From assembly GCA_905221605.1 (NCBI GenBank), contig CAJNDS010000118.1:1-64000 (forward strand): a DNA stretch of 64,000 bases. Reading direction: 5' to 3'. The notes below the pieces were generated by a model. That model saw nothing but the letters and a program-made list of their open reading frames with translations. It had not been told where the DNA came from and did not search any database. A program made the translations under genes and the position numbers. Source of the stretch: Symbiodinium natans (Eukaryota; Sar; Dinophyceae; Suessiales; Symbiodiniaceae). Shown piece by piece: positions 37,679-46,727 of the stretch (its first letter is position 1; every line of letters begins with the position of its first letter).

Positions 37679-39847
37679 CTAGGGCCCCAATCAGTCGAGT
37701 TTGGTGACCCTGGACCCTTGCATTTTGCGGGTCAGGGACAGCCTGTGCAGGATGCCGTTGAGCAACCTTGCAGCAATCTCAAGCTTTCTTCTAGATCGGA
37801 TGCAGTTTGGCAACCGACCCCCGGTGCAGCGAATGCCGAAGTGCAATCACTGCCGCGTGACAGTCCGAAGCTTTCTGGTGGATCGGATGCTAGCCGGCAA
37901 CCGAACCTCCAGGCCCTGCGGATCGCTCCAGCCCCTGAGGGCGGGGCGACCCCAAAGCAATCTTCTTCTAGTCCCAAATCTGCCACCCTTTTGCATGCCA
38001 CTGAGACCTTCGATTCACTCCCCGATGTTGCCGTTTCACGCACTCCCCATGCCGTAAGAGATAAGGTTCAGAAGTCCTTCTATTCGGGGATGTACCGCCG
38101 AGGCCCCCTTGTAGGCTTGCGATCTTCGGTCGCCCAATTCCCCGAGGCTGTTAAGGTGTTCACCCGGCTGATTGCGGAAGTGTCCCCCACTCACCAGTTC
38201 AGCAGCTTTGTTATCCTTGAGGGATCCGAGATGGGAATTCACCGCGACGCCCAAAATGCTTGTCTGCCCAACCTTGTAATCCCCTTGACCCGCTTTGAAG
38301 GAGGCGAGCTCGCGGTCGCGGACCCCGAGGGACATGTGGTCTCTCATGGAGGTCAGTCATTCCGTGCGCGGCTTTGTGATTTGGGACGGGGTCCCATTGC
38401 CTTCAACGCTCAAGGGTTGCAGCATGCAGTGATGCCGTTCAAGGGCCGTCGCCTTGTGTTGATTGCTTATTGCCTCAAGAATGTTGCATCACTCGACAGG
38501 GCCTCTTGTCGTGCCTTGCGCACTTTGGGCTTCCGACTTCCAGCTAAGGAGCCGCCTCCACGCACACTGCCCGCAGTTGTCACTGGCTTCCCTGACCTTA
38601 GGCTTTCTGGGTGTAGTTCCCCTAGTCCCTCGGGTCACCCCGCCAGCCCTGGCCCCGCACTGCAAGAAGCCGCCGCCTCGGAGGGGCCCCCTGGGCCTTC
38701 GACTGCCATGCGCGACTCTGCAGCCTTGCCGGCCGTCCGGCCGCAAAAACTGATGTTCCTCGAGTTGTGCTGTGGGTCCGCTGGCCTCTCCGCGGCGTTT
38801 CGAGCCCTGGGGTTTCAGGTCTTGGCTGTCGACCATCCTGGCAACCGCCATGTTCCTTTGGTGCATTGTGTGCATCTTGACTTACGCTTGGAGTCTTCGT
38901 GGAGCTACCTTCGCCGGCTTGTGCAGGCCCGGCAGGTCTTCCTCATTCACGTTGCGCCTCCCTGTGGCACGGCCTCGCGGGCACGCGACATCCCGATCAA
39001 AGGGCAGCCATCTCCGCCCGCCCTTCGCAGCGAGGCCTTCCCTGCGGGGCTGCCCGGCCTTTCCCCCTCGTGGCAGGCCAAGGTCGACTCTGCTAACTCG
39101 ATATACCGTCGCGCTGCGCGTTTCTGTGCTTGGCTGCTTGAGGAGGCGCCCCATACTCACTTCTGCGTGGAGAACCCTGCTCGCTCCTACATGTGGTTGC
39201 TGCCTGAGTTCCTTGACTTGCGTCCTCGTTGTTCTGTTGTGCCTTATGACGCCTGCATGCACGGGGGCGCGCGCGCTAAGCATCAGGAGCTGTGGACCTC
39301 TCTGCCCGAGTTGTCCGCCCTTGCCCGCCAGTGCGACAACTCACACCCTCACCGCCCTTGGGGCATCCTCCCTTCCGGGGATTTCTCCACTGCCGATGAA
39401 GCCGAGTATCCCGAGGTGTTTTGCACTCGGTATGCTTCCGCGGCCTCGCTGGCCCTGGGTTCCTCTCATGCTATGCCTTCTCCGTCCGGCCTCTCAAATG
39501 AGTCGGCCCGAACGGCCACACACAAGCAACCACGCACTTCTAAGGCTGTTGTCTTGATCGATGAGTACCATTACCAGGTCACTGTCCCCCTCCCGTCCGG
39601 CCAGTTGCCTGCGCTTGATGACAAGAACTGCTTGTGCGCTGCTTTGGGCCCCGTGCCTGTCGGTTCTAAGGTTCTCCGGGTTAACTTTGAAGGGGGGGTG
39701 GTTTTCCCGAAGCGCCCTCGACCCGACAGGAAGCTGGCAGATCAGGTCTTGATGGCTGGCCACTCTGTTGTGGCATCAATCACTTGTGGTGTGTACCGGG
39801 ACCCCTTGCAGTTTGCCAAGCTTTCCCTTACGTGGCAAGCGTGGTAA
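37679..39847 (+). CDS. Element B 2OG-Fe(II) dioxygenase - DNA methyltransferase fusion
   Basis: Open frame directly downstream of, and in phase with, the Gag TGA. Counting from 37718, residues 100-260 are a 2OG dioxygenase fold: HxD in GIHRDAQN (H175, D177), distal His in GLQHAVMP (H236), Arg in GRRLVLIAY. Residues about 345-570 are an AdoMet methyltransferase with ELCCGSAG (motif I, about 349), VAPPCGTAS (Pro-Cys of the C5-cytosine type, C416) and CVENPARS (motif VI-like, E485). Cytosine methyltransferases in dinoflagellate retrotransposons have been described; an oxygenase on the same polypeptide suggests writing and oxidising a base mark. This is inference; RNA or protein substrates are possible. 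Confidence 0.78.
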   Translation, partial: LGPQSVEFGDPGPLHFAGQGQPVQDAVEQPCSNLKLSSRSDAVWQPTPGAANAEVQSLPRDSPKLSGGSDASRQPNLQALRIAPAPEGGATPKQSSSSPKSATLLHATETFDSLPDVAVSRTPHAVRDKVQKSFYSGMYRRGPLVGLRSSVAQFPEAVKVFTRLIAEVSPTHQFSSFVILEGSEMGIHRDAQNACLPNLVIPLTRFEGGELAVADPEGHVVSHGGQSFRARLCDLGRGPIAFNAQGLQHAVMPFKGRRLVLIAYCLKNVASLDRASCRALRTLGFRLPAKEPPPRTLPAVVTGFPDLRLSGCSSPSPSGHPASPGPALQEAAASEGPPGPSTAMRDSAALPAVRPQKLMFLELCCGSAGLSAAFRALGFQVLAVDHPGNRHVPLVHCVHLDLRLESSWSYLRRLVQARQVFLIHVAPPCGTASRARDIPIKGQPSPPALRSEAFPAGLPGLSPSWQAKVDSANSIYRRAARFCAWLLEEAPHTHFCVENPARSYMWLLPEFLDLRPRCSVVPYDACMHGGARAKHQELWTSLPELSALARQCDNSHPHRPWGILPSGDFSTADEAEYPEVFCTRYASAASLALGSSHAMPSPSGLSNESARTATHKQPRTSKAVVLIDEYHYQVTVPLPSGQLPALDDKNCLCAALGPVPVGSKVLRVNFEGGVVFPKRPRPDRKLADQVLMAGHSVVASITCGVYRDPLQFAKLSLTWQAW

Positions 39848-41676
39848 GAGGTAAGAAGCTCCTCCTCCTTGATAGGATTGCCAAATCCTTGGACTGGCCC
39901 GATGAGCACTTGCACCACGACCTCACGCATGGCTTCCGTCTTGTGGGGGAGGAAAAGCCTAGCGGTGTCTTTCCTCTGGACCCGAAACCGGCAGAACTGA
40001 CTGTGGACGGCTTGATGGAACAGGCCGAGGTCCTGAAGCCCCTCTTGTGGGATAAGATAGCCCAAAGCCCGGCAAATCCTCATGAGCAAGAGCTTTTCGA
40101 CATCACGCATGCTGAGTTTTCGGAAAAGGGGTGGCTGGACCCAGCTCGGTCCTGGGACGAACTCGAAGACTACTTCAAGGGCTCATGGGTCCCTGCCCGT
40201 CGATTTGCAGTAGAGCAAAGAGGGAAACTAAGGCCCATCGATGACTTGGCCGAAAATGGGGTCAACAGTGCCTTTGCCCCTTGCGACAAGCTCACGCTCC
40301 GAGCCATCGACGAGATTGTTTGGACTGCAGCCTTCATCATGCGCGCCCTGATTTGCAAAGGCTCTGTGCATGTCCCACTCTCCACGGGAGAGGTGATCTC
40401 TGGTCCGCTCCACCCGTTCTGGGCTTCCAACACCTCTCGGGCACGTCCGCTTGTGAAAACGGTGGATCTTAAATCCGCCTACAAGCAGCTTCCCCTTCAC
40501 CCGTCGGACCACCGTCTGTGTGTCGTGAGCTTGCGTAGACCGTCTGATTCCCGTGTGGTGGGGTATGTTTCGAAGGTGTTACCTTTCGGCGCTTCCGCCA
40601 GCGTCACGGCCTTCAACAGGGTGGCCCGTTTGCTCCAGAGAATCCTGCAGGAAGCCTGGGTAATGACAAGCAACTACTTCGATGACTATCCCTTGCTGGA
40701 GTTGTCTGCACTTGCCGGGAGTTGTGAGAAGACCGTGCACAACATCCTGTCCCTTCTCGGCTTTACTCGGGCCGCTGACAAGGAGGAAGACTTCGCTCCT
40801 TCTGCAAACCTCTTGGGTGTCACCCTAGACCTGTCTGACCCCACCCTTAAGCATGTCAGAGTTGCAAATCGCGAGGACAAGTGCACCGAGATGTCGGCCT
40901 CCATTGACCAAGTGCTTGACAAGGGTTTTCTTAAGGCCTCCGAGGTCGCATCTTTGTTCGGACGCATTCAGTTCATGGAGGGCCAGCTGTTGGGGAGGTT
41001 GGGGCGTTTGGCCCTTATGGAGCTTAGGTCCCTGTGCTCCTCAAATGGGGAGTTGCGTCTTGGCAAGTTCGAGTGCGATGCTTTCCGAAATCTTAAGCAG
41101 CGCTTGGTTTCGGGCCCTCCTCGGGCAATCCCCACGGCGATACCGAGAGGGTGTGCTTGCGTCTTCACCGATGGGGCGTGCGAGTTTGAGGACGGCCATC
41201 CTGTCTGCACCATAGGCGGCATCCTTTACCACCATCAGGAGGGAAGTTGGAACACCCGCTTCTTCGCGTGCAGGATGCCCGCCACTCTTGTTCAAAAGTG
41301 GAGCAATGCCGGCAAGCGCCATTTGATTGGGCCCGTTGAGTTATTTGCAGTTGTCGTCGCCAGGCGGCTATGGGGGTCTTACTTAGATTCCTCAAGGGCC
41401 TTGTTTTTCGTGGACCACTCAGGTGTTCATGCCGCTTGTGTGAGTGGGACCTCCAGGGACACTGTGTGGCGATCACTGCTTGTTGAGTTTGAGCGGGCCG
41501 ATGCAGTGCCCATGATTGGTTGGATAGCACGTGTGCCAAGTGCTAGCAATCCTTCGGACGCTCCCTCAAGGGGCTCGTCAAACTTTCCTTTCTGGGGCAC
41601 CTGCTCTCGTGATCACCCTTCATGCTGCATGTCAGGCGAACTCCTGAGCCCGCTTGAGTTGAAGAGGGATGTCTAA
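39820..41676 (+). CDS. Element B reverse transcriptase - RNase H
   Basis: Overlaps the previous ORF (which ends at 39847) in the -1 frame. RT motifs: PARRFAVEQRGKLRPIDDL, KTVDLKSAYKQLPLHP (first catalytic Asp), VLPFGASASVTAFNRV, SNYFDDYPLLE (FDD in place of YVDD), then a thumb with SANLLGVTLDL. RNase H: VFTDGACEFEDG (Asp), IGPVELFAVVVAR (Glu), FFVDHSGVHAAC (Asp), SASNPSDAPSRG (Asp). All catalytic residues are present and there is no internal stop. Whether the -1 step is programmed or a mutation cannot be told; no classical slippery heptamer was found in phase. The protein ends just before B1. Confidence 0.87.
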   Translation, partial: AFPYVASVVRGKKLLLLDRIAKSLDWPDEHLHHDLTHGFRLVGEEKPSGVFPLDPKPAELTVDGLMEQAEVLKPLLWDKIAQSPANPHEQELFDITHAEFSEKGWLDPARSWDELEDYFKGSWVPARRFAVEQRGKLRPIDDLAENGVNSAFAPCDKLTLRAIDEIVWTAAFIMRALICKGSVHVPLSTGEVISGPLHPFWASNTSRARPLVKTVDLKSAYKQLPLHPSDHRLCVVSLRRPSDSRVVGYVSKVLPFGASASVTAFNRVARLLQRILQEAWVMTSNYFDDYPLLELSALAGSCEKTVHNILSLLGFTRAADKEEDFAPSANLLGVTLDLSDPTLKHVRVANREDKCTEMSASIDQVLDKGFLKASEVASLFGRIQFMEGQLLGRLGRLALMELRSLCSSNGELRLGKFECDAFRNLKQRLVSGPPRAIPTAIPRGCACVFTDGACEFEDGHPVCTIGGILYHHQEGSWNTRFFACRMPATLVQKWSNAGKRHLIGPVELFAVVVARRLWGSYLDSSRALFFVDHSGVHAACVSGTSRDTVWRSLLVEFERADAVPMIGWIARVPSASNPSDAPSRGSSNFPFWGTCSRDHPSCCMSGELLSPLELKRDV

Positions 41677-41940
41677 GGCGCGCTCACTCGTGTACGGTGA
41701 TGCGTGACCTTGGAGGCCCTGGGAGGGCTTTTGGATTCTCCCGACTTGTGGCATTGCCATCGGAAGAAAAAAGGAACAATCGCGCCCAAGTGAATAAGTT
41801 GAGCATTCGTCTATTCTGTTGAATGAGACCACTAGGGTGCTTTGTTTATCCACATGGGATTCAACTTTTATATTCGTCTGATGCTATACACGTACATTGG
41901 GATTTATACTTATATCCGAAAAGTTGTTGTGGCTATAAGC
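41666..41940 (+). repeat. Split direct repeat B1 of element B
   Basis: GGGATGTCTAAGGCG...GGCTATAAGC, matching 32579-32853 and 42277-42551. Directly follows the RNase H stop. Confidence 0.9.
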
Positions 41941-42276
41941 TTTATTGGAGACTCGTCTCCTATAGCTTTATAGACACACAATGTTTCAAAAGTTGTCTGT
42001 CACTTTTGAAACTCGCTTTTCGGATCTTTGTAACCTGGGAAGCTACTTCCCTCGTGTAGCAACTTGCGTGCATCATGGTTTTAACATTTGCTCGTCATGA
42101 CGCCGCTTGCAGAATTTGGGGAACTTGCGAGTATCATGATTTTTAAGAGATTGAGAATTTTTCAACCTTGAGGCAAGGCTCTGCACTCTGAACTCGTCTG
42201 CATTCTCAAGCTGTGGGCTGAAAGCTTTTGAGATAGACAGAGAGCCTAAAAAATTCTTTCCCCGCCCACCCACCCG
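41939..42276 (+). repeat. Split direct repeat A2 of element B
   Basis: GCTTTATTGGAGACTCG...CCACCCGG. Contains the TTCTCAAG acceptor whose downstream sequence is fused to the spliced leader at 33865. Confidence 0.85.
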
Positions 42277-42551
42277 GGGATGTCTAAGGCGCGCTCACTC
42301 GTGTACGGTGATGCGTGACCTTGGAGGCCCTGGGAGGGCTTTTGGATTCTCCCGACTTGTGGCATTGCCATCGGAAGAAAAAAGGAACAATCGCGCCCAA
42401 GTGAATAAGTTGAGCATTCGTCTATTCTGTTGAATGAGACCACTAGGGTGCTTTGTTTATCCACATGGGATTCAACTTTTATATTCGTCTGATGCTATAC
42501 ACGTACATTGGGATTTATACTTATATCCGAAAAGTTGTTGTGGCTATAAGC
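42277..42551 (+). repeat. Split direct repeat B2 of element B
   Basis: 275 bp, same sequence as 41666-41940. It joins copia sequence (CTTCGTTGTCACC) at its right end. Confidence 0.88.
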
Positions 42552-42552
42552 C

Positions 42553-43371
42553 TTCGTTGTCACCTTGACAGTATGCGTCGCATTCATGCTTGGCCGTGCC
42601 AGCGCCAACATGAACTTTGCATCCCTTTTGGAGTGGCCCTTAGTTAGGTGGGTGCGTAGTTGGTTTAGGCTTGAAGCAACAGAGGCTGAGCAACCATTGC
42701 TAGCCGAAGCACCTGCTCTTGCAGAGAACCTTGACACCACATCAGAAAGCAGCCGTGAAAGTCTAGGCTTACAACATTATTCGCCACGAACTCGTGCAGA
42801 AATCCTCGGTCGATCGCCGCCTGCGACACCGAGTGACTCTGAGCACGAATCTGAGCAGCCAGACTCAGAACCAGAGGATGACGATGACGACGTGTATCCT
42901 GGAGGCCATGGACCAGCCTACCAAAACCAGGCCGAGCTGGTTGCACTTTATGAGATGGTTGGTGAAGCAGCAGCCATCGATGTGATGCCAGCCATGCAGC
43001 TGATCCCTGCAGGTCAGCCAGCAGAAGTGCAGCAGCCACTGCTACAGGATGATGACATCCTTCAGGTGAGGGAGGATGCTGAGGTATGGATTGCCCCAGT
43101 GAGTGGGACCCGCTTTCATCTCATTGGGGAATGCGATGGTTTGATGAGGGCGCGATATGTTCGCAGGCTGCTATATCGCCAGTTGCAGCTTGAGTTTCCT
43201 GGTCAGTACAGCATGTGTCAGTTATGCCAGTTTTGGGCCAGAGAGCTCGGGCGTCGCCAGGACATTGCCCGCTTGGCTGCCATGTTCCACATCCTTCATG
43301 TGGGTGGTCAGCAGATCCCAAATCCAGTGCCTCAGAACCTTCCGGAGCCAGAACCGCACGATGATACGTGA
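42553..43371 (+). CDS. Copia 3' ORF, copy 2
   Basis: Same protein as 32855-33673 with about two amino-acid differences (Val for Ile near the start, QQPLLQ for QQALLQ). Lies in U2, followed by about 550 bp of copia 3' sequence and the LTR. Confidence 0.5.
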   Translation, partial: FVVTLTVCVAFMLGRASANMNFASLLEWPLVRWVRSWFRLEATEAEQPLLAEAPALAENLDTTSESSRESLGLQHYSPRTRAEILGRSPPATPSDSEHESEQPDSEPEDDDDDVYPGGHGPAYQNQAELVALYEMVGEAAAIDVMPAMQLIPAGQPAEVQQPLLQDDDILQVREDAEVWIAPVSGTRFHLIGECDGLMRARYVRRLLYRQLQLEFPGQYSMCQLCQFWARELGRRQDIARLAAMFHILHVGGQQIPNPVPQNLPEPEPHDDT

Positions 43372-43540
43372 AAATGAGCCCAATCACGATGACCGACAAC
43401 TTTTCGTTGCATGTGTGTTTAAAATGAACCCGAATTTGATAGAAGCAATTTCTTGAAATGCTCATGATGCCTCTTGTGGATGCAGTCACTGGCTGGTACC
43501 ACTGTACCCGAGCTTGTGTGCAATTTTCTTGAATTGCATT

Positions 43541-43927
43541 GGATCACCTTCAAATCTTTAAGAGATTGACAACTTTTGCATGTGGCCGGTAACCTCTCCT
43601 TTACCCATCACAGCCATGTGATGCCGATACTCTTGCAGCTTGCGGAGCTGGCAAGCAGACTCGCTTGGAGCCTCAGAGCTCACAAGGTGCCCAAAGGTCA
43701 AAGGTTAGGAGGTGCCCGTAGGCCTGTACAAAGCCCACCAAAACGGTGGCGGCCCTGGAGTGCGGTATGTCCGCCCACGGCAGCAAAGGACAAACCGAGT
43801 GTTGCTCTGCACTTGTTGATATGAGGCTTGTTGGCTGTCTTGCTCTGGGCATGAAAAGCAGTAGTTCCCACCAAAATCGTTCTGAAAGCCTGCTTTGCGA
43901 AACGCTGCAAATCATCCTTTGGCGGGG
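43541..43927 (+). other. Copia 3' non-coding region
   Basis: Unique sequence between U2 and the 3' LTR, ending in TTTGGCGGGG, which may serve as polypurine tract. No gene recognised. Confidence 0.6.
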
Positions 43928-44083
43928 TGATCACGATTTCGATGTCTTACATGGGACCCTTAACCATGTATTTTCCTTGTGAAGATTTCTTGTGGTGGGA
44001 TGTTTTGTTTGCCCAGAAGCTTTACAGTCATGTCTCATGTCATGTGCCGATGCAGCTGTGCTCGTGAGTATCAAAAGTTTTCA
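43928..44083 (+). repeat. Copia copy 1, 3' LTR
   Basis: 156 bp, no difference seen against 25277-25432. Followed by GCAGC (44084-44088), the target duplication. Confidence 0.93.
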
Positions 44084-44088
44084 GCAGC

Positions 44089-45512
44089 AGCTTCAGGGAT
44101 CGCCTAATGGTCCTGCTTTGACATTGAAGCTCTTGCAGCTCAACGCAGACACAACCGCTTTGCGCTATGTCAAAGCTTGTTTGGCTTACCTCGAATTTCT
44201 CGTTGACCTCGGACATTCCTTGGACAATCTCTCCCAACTTGCTGCAGTCGAGGCAGTATACGCTCTCCACTGCAGCCGTTCCCAGGACGATGACGTTTCT
44301 CTAGACCGGGAACAGATTGCTTTGGTTTTTCCACTCAATACCCTGAAGGCGCTGCGTTGGTTGGTGAAAACCGTGACCCTTCACTTCCCAGACCTTTACT
44401 CAGGCCTGTTCAGAGCTTTGTCTGCCCAGCCATCTTTAGATCGTTCTGAAGCCATGCCACTTCCTTTGGACTTTGTCGCTTTTCTTGAATCGGTTGTGCT
44501 CGACCTTTTCTCCGCTCCTGAACTTGCTCTCTTTGCTGGCTCTGCATTAGTATGTATATAGTCTTCGCTGCGCTTTGGGGACGCTTCCCATGTATCCTGG
44601 TCAGCTCTTCTGTTTGACCCTCAAGCATTAGTCATTCGTGGCCTTGCTTATCGTACAAAAACGTCTCGGCGTGGCATGGCTTTTGCTTTCTACGCAGAGG
44701 GCATATACGGCCCTTGGGGTATTCGCTGGCTCCAGCTTTTGGATGCCTTGTGGGGTTCTTTGGAACAACTCTCCCCCAATGTGGTTCCTGACTCCCTCTT
44801 TTTCTGCTCGTCGCTTTTGGATGACGCTTGCGATTTTGCATTTTGCCCCGCGTCGTATGCATCGGCCCTGCGTTGTCTGCGTTCAGCCTTGAACCTGTGG
44901 GGCCCGATGCGTCACGTAACTTCACATTGCACTCATGCAAGGCGACAGTCTTGTCCTGGTGTTCGCAGCTTGGCCTTGGCGACATGGCACGCCGTGAGCA
45001 GGGACATCATCGCACCACTTCGGTCACTCTGCACTTTTCGCCCCAGCATTTCCCAACATCGGGGAGCCCAGTCACCGATGGCAGAGCCGCAGCTTTTGGT
45101 TAGGGAAGGTCTTGCGACTTCGGGCTTGGATGTCCCCCGGCGCTTTCGGGGGTGTGTCTCTGAGCACAGTGCGGATCCCCTGCCAGCAGCAGCCCTTCCT
45201 TTGGTACCTAGCCAGCCAATTTCAGCGTCTGGAGAAACCACGTCTCAGACCGCATCTGCGTCTGTGGAGAAGCCGCCAGATCTAAACCCCGGCATTTTCT
45301 TGGCCTCAGCTAAGACCGTACATAGAGCGGTCGACTGCGAAGTTGCTTTGTCGCAGGCTTGCTGGCAGGGAAGGGCATATAAGACGGCTTGTGGGGCTGT
45401 CGTTCGCACTGAATGGACAATACTTTTTGAGCTTGAGGCACAGGACGCTTCTGGGGCACGCCGTGCGCTTTGCAAACGGCCCTCCTGTTTTGGCAGTGGC
45501 CTCTGCCTTTGA
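44089..45512 (+). pseudogene. Element C tyrosine recombinase, C-terminal part
   Basis: Resumes the frame interrupted at 25276. The core-binding domain (LQGSPNGPALTLKLLQLN...) reaches an in-frame TAG at 44559-44561, after which the same frame continues into the catalytic domain: SLRFGDASHVSW (Arg), AYRTKTSRRG (Lys). A shift near 44900 moves the second box into another frame (TLHSCKATVLSWCSQLGL, then QGHHRTTSVTLHFSPQH). Where family members have a catalytic Tyr (L-Y-S/G-R-D) this copy reads LHFSPQH, so the nucleophile appears lost. The tail returns to the first frame with a Cys-containing module (VDCEVALSQACW). Confidence 0.75.
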
Positions 45513-45926
45513 ACTCGGACCATCTCTTTGCAGTGAGTCTCAGCAAAAAGAGTCTCGATTTCGGGTAGACTTGCATCACTTTGCTTTTGAGCTTTGTCTA
45601 GTTTGCATTTTCAGTCGGTGCTTGAATCGGAGCTTCAGTGCTTACTCGCATCGGCCCAGCTTTTGGCTCTTACCTCCTGGGGGGTAGATTGGGATTGCAG
45701 AGCTTTTTCCCTTGGCCTCGCACTCAGAGATTCTGAACTGCCGGTGAGCGTCGTGTGTAATAACTACACAGCGGTTCAGTGCTTCGCTTCTGCACTCAGA
45801 GCTTGTGCATCATCATTTCGCCGCTTTACCTCGGAGCTTTTGGGCTTTGCTTTAGCCTTCCCAATCTTTGACACTGAAATTGTCTTTTGCTTCGGTGGCT
45901 CTGCCCACTCTCGCTTATTGCTGGCG
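45513..45926 (+). other. Element C spacer
   Basis: Region between the YR tail and the W-rich ORF. The frame upstream of 45927 is open, but no motif is recognised. Confidence 0.4.
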
Positions 45927-46727
45927 ATGGCAAATACTGACATTTTCCTGGGCCTTGCAGAAGCTGATGTGAACAAGGCAGTGTCGTGGCTGGAAGACGC
46001 GCGCCGCATGCCGGCGACTAGTGGTTTTTCACCAACGCAGTGGCTGTGGCACTGGCTTTCGTCTACGCCAGCCTTTGCGCCTTTGACGGAGGCTGCGGAG
46101 AAGATGGATACGGTCTTTGGCTTTAGCTCTGGCGATTGGGCTTTTCATTGGGTCGAAGAGATGGAAAAGGCCACTCTGAACCCGGGCGCAGCAGCTTCCC
46201 AAGCCGCGCCGGCGCAAACTGCCTTGGACAGCAAGTGGCCACATTTTCCCAATGGCCACCGTTCCCTTGGACTGGCCCCTGCAGATCTTCTCCGTGCACA
46301 TGCGTGGTTGGAAGAGGCCGCTTCCTTTAATGGTGCTGGTGGCTGGGAGGAAGACGACTGGCTTCGCTATTGGATGGAGCAGGACTCGGCTTTTGAGACT
46401 TTGCTTCAGCGCGCCAAGGAGGCTGGCCATGGCTGGAACATTGGCCAATGGCTTTGGCTTTGGGTGTCGCAAGCCGACCGACCCCAGCCGCCGCCGGCAC
46501 CTCCTTTGGGCACTGCGCCGCCTTTGTCTACTGGCATGGGGCCGGACGCTTTCCCGCTCAGCCAGTACAACGAGACGGTAACTGTCCAGCAGATTTACTG
46601 CCGCTCCACGTGTCAAGACTGCGGTGCTGGCCATTGCGGGGTCGTTCTTACACGCGAAGATCTGCCTCATCGGCGCCGCTGTGGCATCTGTTACAAAGCT
46701 TTTAGGAGGGCACAAGGGCAACCCTGA
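45927..46727 (+). CDS. Element C W-rich repeat protein with Cys cluster, unknown
   Basis: About 266 aa from ATG 45927 (MANTDIFLGLAEADVNKAV). Contains repeats of a helical unit with conserved WLE and W..W: DVNKAVSWLEDARRM...QWLWHWL, then DWAFHWVEEM, DLLRAHAWLEEAASF...DWLRYWMEQ and QWLWLWV. Ends in a possible zinc module (CRSTCQDCGAGHC...RRCGICYKAF). No known family recognised; elements A and B have no counterpart. The position between recombinase and Gag suggests an accessory protein. No frame damage seen. Confidence 0.5.
   Translation: MANTDIFLGLAEADVNKAVSWLEDARRMPATSGFSPTQWLWHWLSSTPAFAPLTEAAEKMDTVFGFSSGDWAFHWVEEMEKATLNPGAAASQAAPAQTALDSKWPHFPNGHRSLGLAPADLLRAHAWLEEAASFNGAGGWEEDDWLRYWMEQDSAFETLLQRAKEAGHGWNIGQWLWLWVSQADRPQPPPAPPLGTAPPLSTGMGPDAFPLSQYNETVTVQQIYCRSTCQDCGAGHCGVVLTREDLPHRRRCGICYKAFRRAQGQP

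Larger units (their letters stand above)
33844..42551 (+). mobile_element. YR retroelement B with A1-ORFs-B1-A2-B2 layout
   Basis: Left end: DinoSL plus a 52-bp truncated A1 (33866-33917). Then come tyrosine recombinase, Gag, 2OG dioxygenase plus methyltransferase, and RT-RNase H (to 41676). B1 (41666-41940), A2 (41939-42276) and B2 (42277-42551) follow. The order with recombinase first differs from DIRS1/PAT, where it is last. Damage is light: one indel in YR, an in-frame TGA after Gag and one frame change before RT. It is inserted in the 3' part of the copia element. Confidence 0.85.
41939..43540 (+). repeat. 1602-bp direct repeat U2
   Basis: Partner of 32241-33842. Its right end (GAATTGCATT) continues into unique copia 3' sequence, whereas the first copy continues into the spliced leader. 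Confidence 0.9.
25277..44083 (+). mobile_element. Ty1/copia LTR retrotransposon, copy 1, carrying a nested YR element
   Basis: Bounded by 156-bp LTRs (25277-25432 and 43928-44083) starting TG and ending CA, with a GCAGC target duplication. It has a tRNA primer-binding site after the 5' LTR and a G-rich GGCGGGG directly before the 3' LTR as a plausible polypurine tract. Gene order Gag, protease, integrase, RT, RNase H is the copia order. The LTRs look identical, so insertion is recent, yet the coding frame has several indels. The 3' third is expanded by a YR element solo (32240-32853) and by element B (33844-41940) with a 1.6-kb duplication. Confidence 0.93.

Noticed and set aside
39820-39847. 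Programmed -1 frameshift signal before element B RT
   Set aside because: No X-XXY-YYZ slippery heptamer in phase within the overlap; the frame change is recorded but not called as programmed.
43992-44561. 189-aa protein beginning MVGCFVCPEALQ
   Set aside because: The start lies in the copia 3' LTR; only the part from 44089 belongs to the YR gene.
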